Shown here in pieces: positions 14,309 through 22,861 of a DNA stretch of 32,084 nt (positions are counted from its first letter, which is position 1; each line of letters starts with the position of its first letter). The notes below the pieces were generated by a model, which made no database searches, was not told the DNA's origin, and saw nothing but the letters and a program-made list of their open reading frames with translations. Source of the stretch: an uncultured Clostridium sp. (GTDB lineage Bacteria > Bacillota > Clostridia > Lachnospirales > Lachnospiraceae); assembly GCA_902496665.1 (NCBI GenBank), contig CABVBU010000034.1, forward strand, positions 1-32,084, in the 5' to 3' direction. The translations under genes were made by a program, and so were the position numbers.

Positions 14309-16621
14309 TTACACAAACGCTTCACGAACCACGTCATCCATGGTCTTTACGAACACGATCTCCATGCCTTTCGTGATCTCCTTCGAGATCTCTGCCATAT
14401 CCGGACGGTTCTTATCCGGCACGAGAACCTTCTTCATATGTGCCATTCTTGCTGCCAACGTCTTTTCCTTTAATCCGCCGATCGGCAGTACCCGGCCTCT
14501 CAATGTGATCTCACCGGTCATGGCAACACTTGCGCAAACCTTCTTTCCGGTCACCGCGGAGAGCATGGCTGTTGCCATCGTAATGCCCGCAGACGGACCA
14601 TCCTTCGGCACGGCACCCTCCGGGATATGTAAATGCAGGTCATGTTCCTTAAAATACCTGCTCTCCACACCGTACCGGTCTGCCACGGAACGAACGTAAG
14701 TCAGCGCGATCTGCGCGGATTCCTTCATGACATCACCCATCTGTCCTGTCATCTGAAGCTTTCCATCGCCCGGCATTACATTTACTTCGATCTGAAGTGT
14801 GTCGCCGCCGACGCTTGTCCACGCGAGGCCCCTCACGATTCCGACCTCGTCCTCCTCATTGGCATTCTCGAAGGTGATCTTCTCTTTTCCAAGATACTTC
14901 TGAAGATTTCCCTCTGTGATATGCACAGTTTTTTTCTTCTTTTCCAGAAACTCCCTCGCCGCTTTTCTGCAGATCTCACCGATCCGGCGCTCTAAGTTTC
15001 TCACACCGGCCTCTCTCGTATAGTTGTGGATGATCTTCTCCAGCGCCTTGTCGCTGAAGGAAAGCATCTCCTCCGTAAGGCCGTTTCTCTCTAACTGTTT
15101 CGGAATGAGATACTTCTTTGCGATATGGAACTTCTCGTTCTCTGTATAGCTGGATACCTCGATAACCTCCATACGGTCAAGGAGCGGTCGCGGGATCGTC
15201 GACGCATCATTTGCCGTCGCGATAAAGAGAACGCCTGAGAGATCCAGCGGGATCTCCAGATAGTGGTCGCGGAACTTCACGTTCTGCTCCCCATCAAGGA
15301 CCTCCAAAAGTGCTGAGGAGACATCTCCCCGATAGTCGGCAGAGACCTTATCGATCTCATCTAAAAGCATTAGCGGGTTTGCCACGCCTGCCTGACGCAT
15401 CGCATCGGCGATACGCCCCGGCATGGCTCCCACGTATGTCTTTCTGTGTCCGCGGATCTCCGCCTCGTCGTGAATGCCGCCAAGACTGATCCGGACATAC
15501 TTCTTTCCGAGGGCGCGGGCAACCGATCTCGCAATGGAGGTCTTACCTGTTCCGGGCGGTCCCACAAGGCAGAGGATCGGGCTTGTGCCTTTCTTTGTGA
15601 GGGCACGGACCGCAAGGAATTCCAGTACACGGTCCTTAACCTTCTCCAGACCATAATGATCCTCCTCCAGGATCTCCTTCGCGTGAATGATATCCTGATT
15701 ATCCCTTGAGACCTTCTTCCACGGCATCTCAAGCACCGTCTCGATATAGGTACGGAGAACATTCGCCTCCTGACTTCCTCCCGGCATGCCCTTGAAACGC
15801 TGGATCTCTTTTTTGATCTTTTCCTTCGTTTCCTTGTCCGCGTTCAGCTTTTCCAGCTGTTCCATATATCCATCGGCATCTTCTGTCCCGCTGTCATCTC
15901 CCAGTTCCTCACGGATCACTTTTAATTCTTCCCTTAAAATATAATCCCTCTGGTTCTTATCAATGTGCTCCTTCACTTTTCCCTGATAATCCCTCTTGAT
16001 CATAAGGATCTCAAGCTCCCGCATCAGGTAGTACACGATCCGGTCATACAGATGGCTCCAGTAATCACACTCCAGCATTTCCTGCTTCACAGCAAAATCC
16101 CACGGAAATTCATTTGCTGTCTGGGTCAGAAGCTGTTCCAGATCCGTGATCACAAGAAGACTTCCGATAAAGTCTTTCACGGCCTTCGGATTCGCGTTTC
16201 CGAATTCCTCTAATTTTTCCTTGACGATCCGGCTCATGGCTTCCTTCACAGTGTCGGTAAGCTGTTCTTCCTGCATCGGCGCTTCCTCGACCTCAGCTTC
16301 CAGATACGGTCCCTCCTCAAACAGAGTGAGAAGCGCCGCTCTCTTTTCACCTTCCACCATCACGCGGATGATACCGCCCGGCATTTTCACGAGCTGTTTG
16401 ATCTGGGAGATCGTTCCCATCTGGTACAGATCCGCGACTGCAGGTGTTTCCTGCTCCGGATGACGCTGGGTCACGAGGTATACCTTCTGGTTCCCCATCA
16501 TGGCTGTCTCGATGGCGCGGATCGATTTTTCCCGGCTGATATCGAAATGCTGTACCATTCCCGGAAGGATCGTGAGTCCGCGGAGTGCCACCGCCGGCAT
16601 CGTATTTTTCTTATCTTCCAT
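14309..16621 (-). CDS. lon: ATP-dependent protease Lon
   Basis: Lon unfolds and degrades damaged and regulatory proteins in the cytoplasm. The 770 residues contain the N-terminal substrate domain (1-205), a helical linker, AAA+ Walker A GPPGTGKT (354-361), Walker B LMLLDEID (417-424) and the LonA protease domain with catalytic Ser677 (PKDGPSAGIT) and Lys720 (GGLKEK). All key residues are intact. AGGAGAAATA precedes the ATG. A terminator for clpX lies only about 75 nt upstream (16697-16732) and a GTAAC-type hairpin fills the leader. No good promoter is visible in this gap, so lon may depend on partial read-through. Confidence 0.98.
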   Translation of the reverse strand: MEDKKNTMPAVALRGLTILPGMVQHFDISREKSIRAIETAMMGNQKVYLVTQRHPEQETPAVADLYQMGTISQIKQLVKMPGGIIRVMVEGEKRAALLTLFEEGPYLEAEVEEAPMQEEQLTDTVKEAMSRIVKEKLEEFGNANPKAVKDFIGSLLVITDLEQLLTQTANEFPWDFAVKQEMLECDYWSHLYDRIVYYLMRELEILMIKRDYQGKVKEHIDKNQRDYILREELKVIREELGDDSGTEDADGYMEQLEKLNADKETKEKIKKEIQRFKGMPGGSQEANVLRTYIETVLEMPWKKVSRDNQDIIHAKEILEEDHYGLEKVKDRVLEFLAVRALTKKGTSPILCLVGPPGTGKTSIARSVARALGKKYVRISLGGIHDEAEIRGHRKTYVGAMPGRIADAMRQAGVANPLMLLDEIDKVSADYRGDVSSALLEVLDGEQNVKFRDHYLEIPLDLSGVLFIATANDASTIPRPLLDRMEVIEVSSYTENEKFHIAKKYLIPKQLERNGLTEEMLSFSDKALEKIIHNYTREAGVRNLERRIGEICRKAAREFLEKKKKTVHITEGNLQKYLGKEKITFENANEEDEVGIVRGLAWTSVGGDTLQIEVNVMPGDGKLQMTGQMGDVMKESAQIALTYVRSVADRYGVESRYFKEHDLHLHIPEGAVPKDGPSAGITMATAMLSAVTGKKVCASVAMTGEITLRGRVLPIGGLKEKTLAARMAHMKKVLVPDKNRPDMAEISKEITKGMEIVFVKTMDDVVREAFV

Positions 16622-16637
16622 TATTTCTCCTATGAAC

Positions 16638-16677
16638 GCAACTGCCCGGCTTCGTTCCGATACCTGTCAGCAGTTAC
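16638..16677. repeat. GCAACTGC/GCAGTTAC hairpin in the lon leader
   Basis: Near-perfect arms GCAACTGC (16638-16645) and GCAGTTAC (16670-16677) lie 17-56 nt upstream of the lon start. It shares the CAGTTAC arm with the valS-leader hairpin. Confidence 0.5.
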
Positions 16678-16696
16678 GGGCAAATTTCTGTTGTGT

Positions 16697-16732
16697 AAAA
16701 AGGCTGCCGTGACATTTCTGTGCGCAGCAGCC
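16697..16732 (-). terminator. probable terminator of clpX
   Basis: On the minus strand GGCTGC (727-732 of 16,7xx) pairs with GCAGCC (16702-16707), extended by a wobble and one more pair around a long loop. It ends in TTTTT (16697-16701). The stem is short for a strong terminator, so read-through into lon is plausible. Confidence 0.55.
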
Positions 16733-16793
16733 CCTCTTATCTGCGGGATACGGGTCCTGCAGGTTCATTTTTCTCATACGGAAACCTCGTCCG

Positions 16794-18095
16794 TTACGCG
16801 ATTTCCCCGTTACTCTCTTTTCTGGATCTTCCGGCCAGTGCTTTTTTCGGCACTGTCACGTCGCGGTAAACGACCTCCGGCTTTTCCTTTCCGTCCACCG
16901 CCTCTTTCGTCACGGTGCAGATTCCAACATTGGAATCTGACGGAACCTCGTACATCGTATCCATCATGACGGATTCCATGATCGCGCGGAGTCCTCTGGC
17001 ACCCGTCTTTCTCTCAACCGCCATATGGGCGATCTCGTGGACGGCATCCGGAGTGAACTCCAGCTTCACATCATCCAGTTCGAATAACTTCTGGTACTGT
17101 TTCACGAGAGCATTTTTCGGCTCTGTAAGGATCCGCACAAGGGCATCCTCATCCAGAAGGTCTAAGGATACCATAACCGGAACTCTTCCCACAAACTCCG
17201 GGATCAGGCCGAATTTCGTGAGATCCTGCGGCATCGCCTGCTTCAACAGCTTGCTGATATCCGTATTCTTCTTATCCACGATCTTCGCGCCGAAACCGAT
17301 GGAACTTGTCTCCAGTCTGGACTCGATAATTCTCTCAAGGCCATCGAAAGCACCGCCGCAGATGAACAGGATGTTCGTCGTATCGATCTGGATCAGCTCC
17401 TGCTGCGGGTGCTTTCTGCCGCCCTGCGGCGGAACGCTTGCAACAGTGCCTTCCAGAATCTTTAATAATGCCTGCTGGACTCCCTCACCGGAAACATCAC
17501 GGGTGATGGACACGTTCTCGGATTTCTTTGTGATCTTATCGATCTCATCGATGTAAATGATACCGTACTCCGCACGGCTTACATCGTTGTCTGCTGCCTG
17601 AATCAGTTTTAAGAGGATGTTCTCCACGTCCTCGCCGACATAACCGGCCTCGGTCAGTGTCGTCGCGTCTGCGATCGCAAACGGAACACCTAAAAGCTTC
17701 GCAAGTGTCTGCGCCAGGTAGGTCTTGCCGGAGCCGGTCGGACCGAGCATCAGGATGTTGCTCTTCTGAAGATCAACATCACTTTCCCTCTTCGATGTGA
17801 TTCTCTTATAATGATTGTAAACAGCCACGGAAAGGACTTTCTTCGCCTCATCCTGTCCGATCACATAGTCGTCAAGGAATTCCTTGATCTCCTTCGGTTT
17901 TAGGAGGTTGATGCCGGAAAAGTCCGGTCTCTCCTCCTCCTCGTTTCCGAGTTCTTCCTCAAGGATCTCGCTGCAGAGTTCGATACACTCGTCACAGATA
18001 TAGACGCCGTTGGTACCGGCGATCATTTTTCTGACCTGGTCCTGATTCTTCCCGCAGAAGGAGCATCTGATCTTTTCCTCTGGTCTTACTGGCAT
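16794..18095 (-). CDS. clpX: ClpX, ATPase subunit of the ClpXP protease
   Basis: ClpX is the AAA+ unfoldase that feeds ClpP. Features in order: N-terminal zinc domain with Cys11, Cys14, Cys34 and Cys37; Walker A GPTGSGKT (118-125); pore loop GYVG (151-154); Walker B IIYIDEID (179-186); and the IGF loop (SSIGFGAK) that docks to ClpP. Length (433) is normal. GAGGTGCGAAC precedes the ATG. It lies 75 nt downstream of clpP in the same direction, so the two are likely co-transcribed. Confidence 0.98.
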   Translation of the reverse strand: MPVRPEEKIRCSFCGKNQDQVRKMIAGTNGVYICDECIELCSEILEEELGNEEEERPDFSGINLLKPKEIKEFLDDYVIGQDEAKKVLSVAVYNHYKRITSKRESDVDLQKSNILMLGPTGSGKTYLAQTLAKLLGVPFAIADATTLTEAGYVGEDVENILLKLIQAADNDVSRAEYGIIYIDEIDKITKKSENVSITRDVSGEGVQQALLKILEGTVASVPPQGGRKHPQQELIQIDTTNILFICGGAFDGLERIIESRLETSSIGFGAKIVDKKNTDISKLLKQAMPQDLTKFGLIPEFVGRVPVMVSLDLLDEDALVRILTEPKNALVKQYQKLFELDDVKLEFTPDAVHEIAHMAVERKTGARGLRAIMESVMMDTMYEVPSDSNVGICTVTKEAVDGKEKPEVVYRDVTVPKKALAGRSRKESNGEIA

Positions 18096-18170
18096 GTTCG
18101 CACCTCAATTCTAAATTCTTTATGTCTCGCTGCGCTCCGGCACTGTTTTCCGCCTTCGCGCCGTCCGGTC

Positions 18171-18752
18171 CTAGTGGCCGGAGATCACGCGGTCGATCAG
18201 ACCGTATGCGGCAGCTTCCTCGGCTGTCATGTAGTTGTCTCTCTCTGTGTCGCGGGCGATCACGTCAAGCGGCTGACCTGTGTTTGCAGCCAGGATCTTG
18301 TTGAGCTTCTCTTTTGTCTTTAAGATCTGCTCTGCAACGATCTTGATCTCTGTCGCCTGTCCCTGGGCTCCACCGGACGGCTGATGGATCATGACCTCAG
18401 CGTTCGGAAGTGCGAAACGTTTGCCCTTCGCGCCGCTGGAGAGAAGGAATGCGCCCATGCTTGCAGCCATGCCGATACAGGTGGTGCATACGTCGCATTT
18501 GATGTAGTTCATCGTATCATAAATCGCCATACCGGCAGTTACGGAACCACCCGGACTGTTGATGTAAAGGTTGATGTCCTTATTCGGATCCTCGGACTCT
18601 AGGAAAAGAAGCTGTGCAACAACAAGGCTTGCTGTCACGTCGTTTACTTCCTCCCCGAGGAAAATGATACGGTCTTTTAATAATCTGGAATAGATATCGT
18701 AGGAACGCTCTCCTCTGCTTGTAGATTCAAGCACGTAAGGTACTAAGCTCAT
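18171..18752 (-). CDS. clpP: ClpP, proteolytic subunit of ClpXP
   Basis: A 193-residue serine protease with the full triad: Ser98 in GMAASMGAF, His123 in MIHQPSGG and Asp172 in TERDNYM. The open frame continues 261 nt further upstream, but those codons run through intergenic hairpins. GGAGGAAAAAAT precedes the ATG at 18750-18752, and MSLVPYVLE is the normal N terminus. It is followed by clpX. The gap to the tig stop is 410 nt and contains a composite repeat element. No CtsR-type operator is visible. Confidence 0.98.
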   Translation of the reverse strand: MSLVPYVLESTSRGERSYDIYSRLLKDRIIFLGEEVNDVTASLVVAQLLFLESEDPNKDINLYINSPGGSVTAGMAIYDTMNYIKCDVCTTCIGMAASMGAFLLSSGAKGKRFALPNAEVMIHQPSGGAQGQATEIKIVAEQILKTKEKLNKILAANTGQPLDVIARDTERDNYMTAEEAAAYGLIDRVISGH

Positions 18753-18816
18753 ATTTTTTCCTCCATCTTTTCTTTTATATCTGTTACCAAAGTATTCCTT
18801 TTTATGCATTTTCCGG

Positions 18817-18950
18817 GTTACTGTACACGGGTAGGAATTTTCTGAACTGAAAATTCCGTACAATACAGTGGTGGTAGTGGATTTTGCCGATTCGGAATGC
18901 GAAGCATCGGCAAAATCAGTTACTGTTTGCGCAAGGCGTGAACAGTAACT
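18817..18950 (-). repeat. 133-bp composite three-hairpin element, copy 1 (clpP leader region)
   Basis: The element is bounded by GTTACTGT (18817-18824) and ACAGTAAC (18942-18949). It contains three consecutive hairpins: outer ACTGTA/TACAGT with inner GGAATTTTC (18834-18842) / GAAAATTCC (18849-18857); GATTTTGCCGA (18880-18890) / TCGGCAAAATC (18907-18917); and AGTTACTGTT (18918-18927) / AACAGTAACT (18941-18950). A diverged inverted copy lies at 22929-23057. No coding capacity is apparent. It lies 65 nt upstream of clpP. Confidence 0.85.
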
Positions 18951-19043
18951 TTTCCGGTGAAGCTGTCGCCTGTGTCTGGGACCGGCCCGGCAGAAATCCA
19001 CCTTTTTCCACATATTTTGGAACTATCCCTGTATAACCGATTA

Positions 19044-19077
19044 GGGATTGCCGCAGAAAAACTCTCCGCAGCAACCC
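19044..19077. other. hairpin in the tig-clpP spacer
   Basis: GGGATTGC and GCAACCC pair with one bulge, continued by GC/GC, around an 11- to 13-nt loop. On the minus strand the T run lies in the loop, not after the stem, so it is not a clear tig terminator. A weaker GTAAAG/CTTTAC inverted repeat follows the tig stop at 19144-19162. I see no promoter for clpP in the spacer. Confidence 0.35.
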
Positions 19078-19162
19078 CCTCTGTATCTGGTTCCTGGTCC
19101 GCTGTCGGACCGTTCCCCACCATGTTTTCCGTGCAGATTAGTCGTAAAGTATGTTGCTTTAC

Positions 19163-20452
19163 TTAGTCAACGAACTTAGCCTCAGCTACAAGGAAGTCGA
19201 TTGCTTTCTGAACTGCAAGATCTTCCTTTAACTGTGCCATCTGCTCTTCGCCGAACATACCCTTGATCTGTTCTTTATCCATCTTGAAGTCCTCAGCCAT
19301 CTTGTCGAACTGCTCTTCAACCGCTGCGTCGTCAGCCTGGATGTTCTCAGCCTTTACAACTGCCTCAAGAACGAGTCTTGTCTGGATTCTCTTGATCGCC
19401 TGCGGCTTCATCTGCTCGCCGATCTTCTCAGCTGTCATGCCTGTGATTTCAACGTACTGCTTGAAGGAAATTCCCTGGCTCTCAAGTCTGCGTGCATAGT
19501 CGTTAACCATGCCGTTTACCTGCTCCTCAACCATCTGATCCGGAATCTCCATTGTTGCGTTCTCGATCACCTTAGCAACAACCTTATCCTCGTCTGCTGT
19601 CTTAGCTGCTTCAATCTTCTCAGCCTGTAACTTCTCTGTAAGGTCTTTCTTGTACTCTTCCATTGTATCGAAATCAGATACTTCACTTGCGAAATCATCG
19701 TTAGCTTCCGGAAGCTCTTTTCTCTGGATCTCTTTTACTTTTACTTTGAATACAGCCGGTTTGTTCTTTAACTCTTCTACATGGTACTCAGCCGGGAATG
19801 TTACGTTTACTTCGCACTCTTCGCCAGTTGTCTTACCGATTAACTGCTCCTCGAAGTTATCGATAAATGTATGGGAACCGATTGTAAGCGGATAGTCCTC
19901 AGCCTTGCCGCCCTCGAATCTCTTTCCGTCTACGGAACCGTCGAAATCGATCGTTACCTGATCTCCATCCTCGATACCTCTGTCCTCAACAGTGATAAGG
20001 CGGGAGTTTTTCTCTCTTGCGCGCTTGATCTCTGTCTCGATATCTTCCTCTGTAACCTCAGATTTTGTCTTCTGGACTTCTACGCCCTTGTACTCGCCAA
20101 GAGTAACTTCCGGCTTAACAGCTACAACTGCTGTGTAAACGAAAGCTTTTCCTTCCTCGATCTCCTCAATGGAAATAGACGGACGGGAAACGATCTCAAG
20201 ACCGCTCTCTTTTGCAGCGTCCGGATAGCTTGCGTCGATCACTTCATCAACAGCATCCTCGTAGAATACGCCAACACCGTACATTTTCTTGATCATGTTG
20301 AACGGAGCTTTTCCTTTTCTGAAGCCCGGGATATTGAATTTACCCTTATTCTTATTATAGGAGTGCTGTACAGCCTCCTCAAACTTTTCTGCCGGCACTT
20401 CGATTGTAAGTTTTGCCGTATTCTTCTCTAAATTCTCCACCTGTACGCTCAT
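19163..20452 (-). CDS. tig: trigger factor, ribosome-associated chaperone
   Basis: Trigger factor binds the ribosomal exit tunnel and protects nascent chains. The ribosome-binding signature GFRKGKAP is at 43-50. The FKBP-type prolyl isomerase domain runs about 155-243 (DQVTIDFDGSVDGKRFEGG to VFKVKVKEIQ), followed by the helical C-terminal chaperone arms. Length (429) is normal. AGGAGG lies 10 nt before the ATG. It has its own extended -10 promoter and a hairpin in its leader, and is followed by clpP, the usual order in Clostridia. Confidence 0.98.
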   Translation of the reverse strand: MSVQVENLEKNTAKLTIEVPAEKFEEAVQHSYNKNKGKFNIPGFRKGKAPFNMIKKMYGVGVFYEDAVDEVIDASYPDAAKESGLEIVSRPSISIEEIEEGKAFVYTAVVAVKPEVTLGEYKGVEVQKTKSEVTEEDIETEIKRAREKNSRLITVEDRGIEDGDQVTIDFDGSVDGKRFEGGKAEDYPLTIGSHTFIDNFEEQLIGKTTGEECEVNVTFPAEYHVEELKNKPAVFKVKVKEIQRKELPEANDDFASEVSDFDTMEEYKKDLTEKLQAEKIEAAKTADEDKVVAKVIENATMEIPDQMVEEQVNGMVNDYARRLESQGISFKQYVEITGMTAEKIGEQMKPQAIKRIQTRLVLEAVVKAENIQADDAAVEEQFDKMAEDFKMDKEQIKGMFGEEQMAQLKEDLAVQKAIDFLVAEAKFVD

Positions 20453-20516
20453 TTTATGAGTTCCTCCTTAAATATATCGATAGCAGGGAATAGGAATTTC
20501 CCGCCCGTATAATCTC

Positions 20517-20540
20517 GTAACTGCCGCTTTTTGGCGTTAC
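20517..20540. repeat. GTAAC/GTTAC hairpin in the tig leader
   Basis: GTAAC(T)GCC (20517-20525) pairs with GGCGTTAC (20533-20540) with one bulged T around a 7-nt loop, about 65 nt upstream of the tig start. Confidence 0.5.
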
Positions 20541-20627
20541 ACGTTTTCCGGCATTATGACCGCCGCTCAGCGAAAAATCCGCCCGCAGGCATCACTTCTC
20601 CGTCACGCGCACATAGCACCGCTTGGA

Positions 20628-20636
20628 ATTATAACA
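20628..20636 (-). promoter_or_regulatory. extended -10 promoter of tig
   Basis: On the minus strand TGTTATAAT (revcomp of 20628-20636) gives a consensus TATAAT with an upstream TG. The -35 region is poor. The predicted leader is about 170 nt. Confidence 0.6.
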
Positions 20637-20773
20637 TAAGACGTTTGAAAAGACCAGACCTAAATTGTAAAAATTCCAGAAAAACACAGGGGTTTTACGG
20701 TTTTCCTTAATTTTTTCCAGGCGCAGACTGCCGTATCTGCTGTTCCTGACATTCTTTCAGCGGCCTGCCGCGC

Positions 20774-20806
20774 CAAAAAGGAATGCCCTGGTGCACCGGG
20801 CATTCC
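20774..20806 (-). terminator. terminator of the DJ-1 family gene
   Basis: Perfect arms GGAATGCCC (20780-20788) and GGGCATTCC (20798-20806) surround a 9-nt loop. On the minus strand the hairpin is followed by TTTTT (20775-20779). It lies about 40 nt after the stop. Confidence 0.85.
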
Positions 20807-20847
20807 AAAACTTTCTGATGAATACCTGTATTTACACAAACATACGG

Positions 20848-21396
20848 CTATTTTATGTATTGGATCGCTGCCTTGATCCTTTCAGCCTCTTCTTCGCTGA
20901 CCAGGAGTTTGATAAGCTCTAAACCAAGGTCGATTGCCCAGCCCATACCGCGCCCGGTGCTGATCAGGCGGTCTGTGATGATGCCGTCACCTCTGCAGTC
21001 CGCGCCCTCCATCTTCGTCTCAAAGCCCGGATAGCATGTGGCGCGGTGGCCTTTCACGAGGCCAAGCTCCCCTAAGATACTCGGTGCCGCGCAGATCGCA
21101 GCCAGGCGTTTTCCTGCTGCCGCATGGGCTTTTAACATCTCTGCAAGTCCCTCATGCGCCTTCAGATTGTTCGTTCCGGCAAGTCCGCCCGGAAGGAACA
21201 ATACGTCAGCATCGTCCGTGATTTCCTCGAACAGGCTGTCCGCCTCGATCTTAAATCCATGGGAACCTGTCACCATCTTTCTTCCCATGATGGATACAAG
21301 CTTCACATCCACCTTTGCTCTTCTCAAGCAATCACACACAGCCAGGCACTCTACCTCTTCCATGCCGTCTGCCACAAACGCGTATACTTTTGCCAT
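20848..21396 (-). CDS. DJ-1/PfpI family protein
   Basis: A 182-residue single-domain protein of the DJ-1/ThiJ/YajL group. The nucleophile-elbow cysteine is Cys102 (LAAICAAPSILGE) and the conserved partner glutamate is Glu16 in DGMEEVE. The ATCYPGFE and GRGMGWAIDLGLELI blocks are typical of the DJ-1 branch rather than of glutamine amidotransferases. Members are proposed to act in glyoxal/glycation defence or as redox-sensitive chaperones; which applies here cannot be read from sequence. AAAGGTGAG precedes the ATG. It lies 138 nt downstream of the DUF975 gene in the same direction, so co-transcription is possible. Confidence 0.93.
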   Translation of the reverse strand: MAKVYAFVADGMEEVECLAVCDCLRRAKVDVKLVSIMGRKMVTGSHGFKIEADSLFEEITDDADVLFLPGGLAGTNNLKAHEGLAEMLKAHAAAGKRLAAICAAPSILGELGLVKGHRATCYPGFETKMEGADCRGDGIITDRLISTGRGMGWAIDLGLELIKLLVSEEEAERIKAAIQYIK

Positions 21397-21469
21397 TTAA
21401 AACTTCTCACCTTTCTTTGCCAATCTGCCTCCGGAAGTTTTCCAGAGGTTACTGCTCGCTTTTCTCATC

Positions 21470-21483
21470 ATCCGTATACGGAT
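21470..21483. other. 14-bp perfect palindrome upstream of the DJ-1 gene
   Basis: ATCCGTATACGGAT is fully self-complementary with no spacer. It lies 74 nt upstream of the DJ-1 start, between it and the DUF975 stop, and could be an operator. A second imperfect inverted repeat (CCTCCGGAA / TTCCAGAGG) lies at 21428-21448. Confidence 0.3.
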
Positions 21484-21534
21484 AAAATTTTCCATTCAGA
21501 TAATATCCGCATCCCGGTCCACCTTCCGATTTTT

Positions 21535-22746
21535 TCACATCCGTTCCGCGGTCATTTGCAGCGGCCCTGAAACAGACGGATTGATGGTCTGCTCCGGTCC
21601 GTTGTACTTATATGTCTCCTTCGGCACATCACTCCAGCTGTCCGGAGCGCTGTTCTGGTTCTGTCCATTTCCATTTCCATTTCCATAGAAACCATAACCA
21701 CCGTAATTTCCACTTTCACCGACATCTCTCACACTGTCCGGCTCCACATACTGACCACCGTAACGCGCATAATTCTGTACAAACGGTTCCCCGCCGAATC
21801 CATTGAGACGTCCGGAATACGGTCCGCGGAGGACTGCGTAGAGTTCCGCGAAGGTCGCGTCAACATACGGCTGAACGAAGAAGGTGCCGATACCGCAGAG
21901 CAACGTGCCGAGGAGCTGCCATCCTATAAAGGAAAGGCCGAGAACGAACGCGTTCCACTTCTGTCCGTCCATCATCTCTTTTGAGAGTCTCAAAGCTTCT
22001 CTCGCCTTCATATCCGGATTCTCGGCAAGAATATACGGCACCATCAGATAGCAGTACTGGAAGTAGATGGAAAAGCAGGCTCCCACCGCGGCACCACAGG
22101 CCATCAGAACAGCGCTTCCCACCCAGTCAGACAGGAACCTGTTAAATGCAAGTGTCAGTAATCCCGGTGCCATGCACAGGAACACGATGCCCTCTGTGAT
22201 CAGGGAGCGAAGGAACTGGGTCCCCACAAGCTTTAAATATCCATTGGAAAATCCCCAGAAAAGTTTTCCAATGCCCGCCGACTGTCCCGTCACGCGGCTC
22301 TCCATATAAAATCTGTTTCGTCCGATCTCAAACAATGGCTGTACAAAAATTCCGATCACGACGGAAATGATCACAATAACGACCACAGCCCCCGCAAAAA
22401 GCCGATAAAACAGGTTGCTCGCAACCATAGATCCGGCATTTCCGGCTCCCGGTCCGTAGACATCACCAAGTCCCGGGACAAGCTCGATCCCGCTGGCAAG
22501 GCCGCCCCGGGTATTTCCGCTAAAACTTCCATCTCCTCCCAGTTCTCCAAGGATGAGACTGCTCTGATCGGTCTGACCGTTTCCTGATTCATTCTGCTCC
22601 AGATAACTTGTAATCCTCTGGGTATTCGCGTTCGATCCGCCAAATCCGCTGAGGATCGCAAAGATCAGGCTCACAAGAAACGCCGCCCAGTAATAACGGC
22701 TCAGACACATTTTCGCTCTGTCTTTTAATTCTGCCCTTGTCCACAT
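21535..22746 (-). CDS. DUF975-like integral membrane protein with a Gly/Asn-rich tail
   Basis: A 403-residue protein with the DUF975 start (MWTRAELKDRAKMCLSRYYWAA). Hydrophobic segments lie at about residues 19-37, 112-140, 175-200, 208-240 and 262-290 (for example LFAGAVVVIVIISVVIGIFV). An extra loop after the first segment, about 75 residues and Gly/Ser/Asn-rich, probably faces outside. The tail after about residue 300 is polar, rich in Gly, Asn, Gln and Tyr, and includes NGNGNG encoded by a TTCCAT-type hexamer repeat near 21664-21687. Function unknown; family members are multi-pass membrane proteins. AGGAGG precedes the ATG. Confidence 0.85.
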   Translation of the reverse strand: MWTRAELKDRAKMCLSRYYWAAFLVSLIFAILSGFGGSNANTQRITSYLEQNESGNGQTDQSSLILGELGGDGSFSGNTRGGLASGIELVPGLGDVYGPGAGNAGSMVASNLFYRLFAGAVVVIVIISVVIGIFVQPLFEIGRNRFYMESRVTGQSAGIGKLFWGFSNGYLKLVGTQFLRSLITEGIVFLCMAPGLLTLAFNRFLSDWVGSAVLMACGAAVGACFSIYFQYCYLMVPYILAENPDMKAREALRLSKEMMDGQKWNAFVLGLSFIGWQLLGTLLCGIGTFFVQPYVDATFAELYAVLRGPYSGRLNGFGGEPFVQNYARYGGQYVEPDSVRDVGESGNYGGYGFYGNGNGNGQNQNSAPDSWSDVPKETYKYNGPEQTINPSVSGPLQMTAERM

Positions 22747-22861
22747 ACGCTGTTCCTCCTTCTGTTTTCATCATCAAAGTATGACCAGTTGCCAGATATT
22801 TTTCCTTTCCTGTTGCCATTCCGGGATTTTTCATTCACAAACAGCAACTTTTCTTACAATG

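Larger units (their letters stand above)
20453..20847. other. intergenic region between the DJ-1 gene and tig
   Basis: It holds the tig promoter and leader hairpin and the DJ-1 gene terminator, each listed separately. The stretch 20541-20620 is GC-rich tig leader in which I see no further convincing element. The stretch 20640-20770 shows nothing clear. Confidence 0.5.

Noticed and set aside
18753..19013. N-terminal extension of ClpP to 280 residues
   Set aside because: The extra codons run through the composite hairpin repeat, and the strong ribosome-binding site and normal N terminus are at 18752.
19044..19077. Hairpin considered as the tig terminator
   Set aside because: The T run lies in the loop rather than after the stem on the tig strand.
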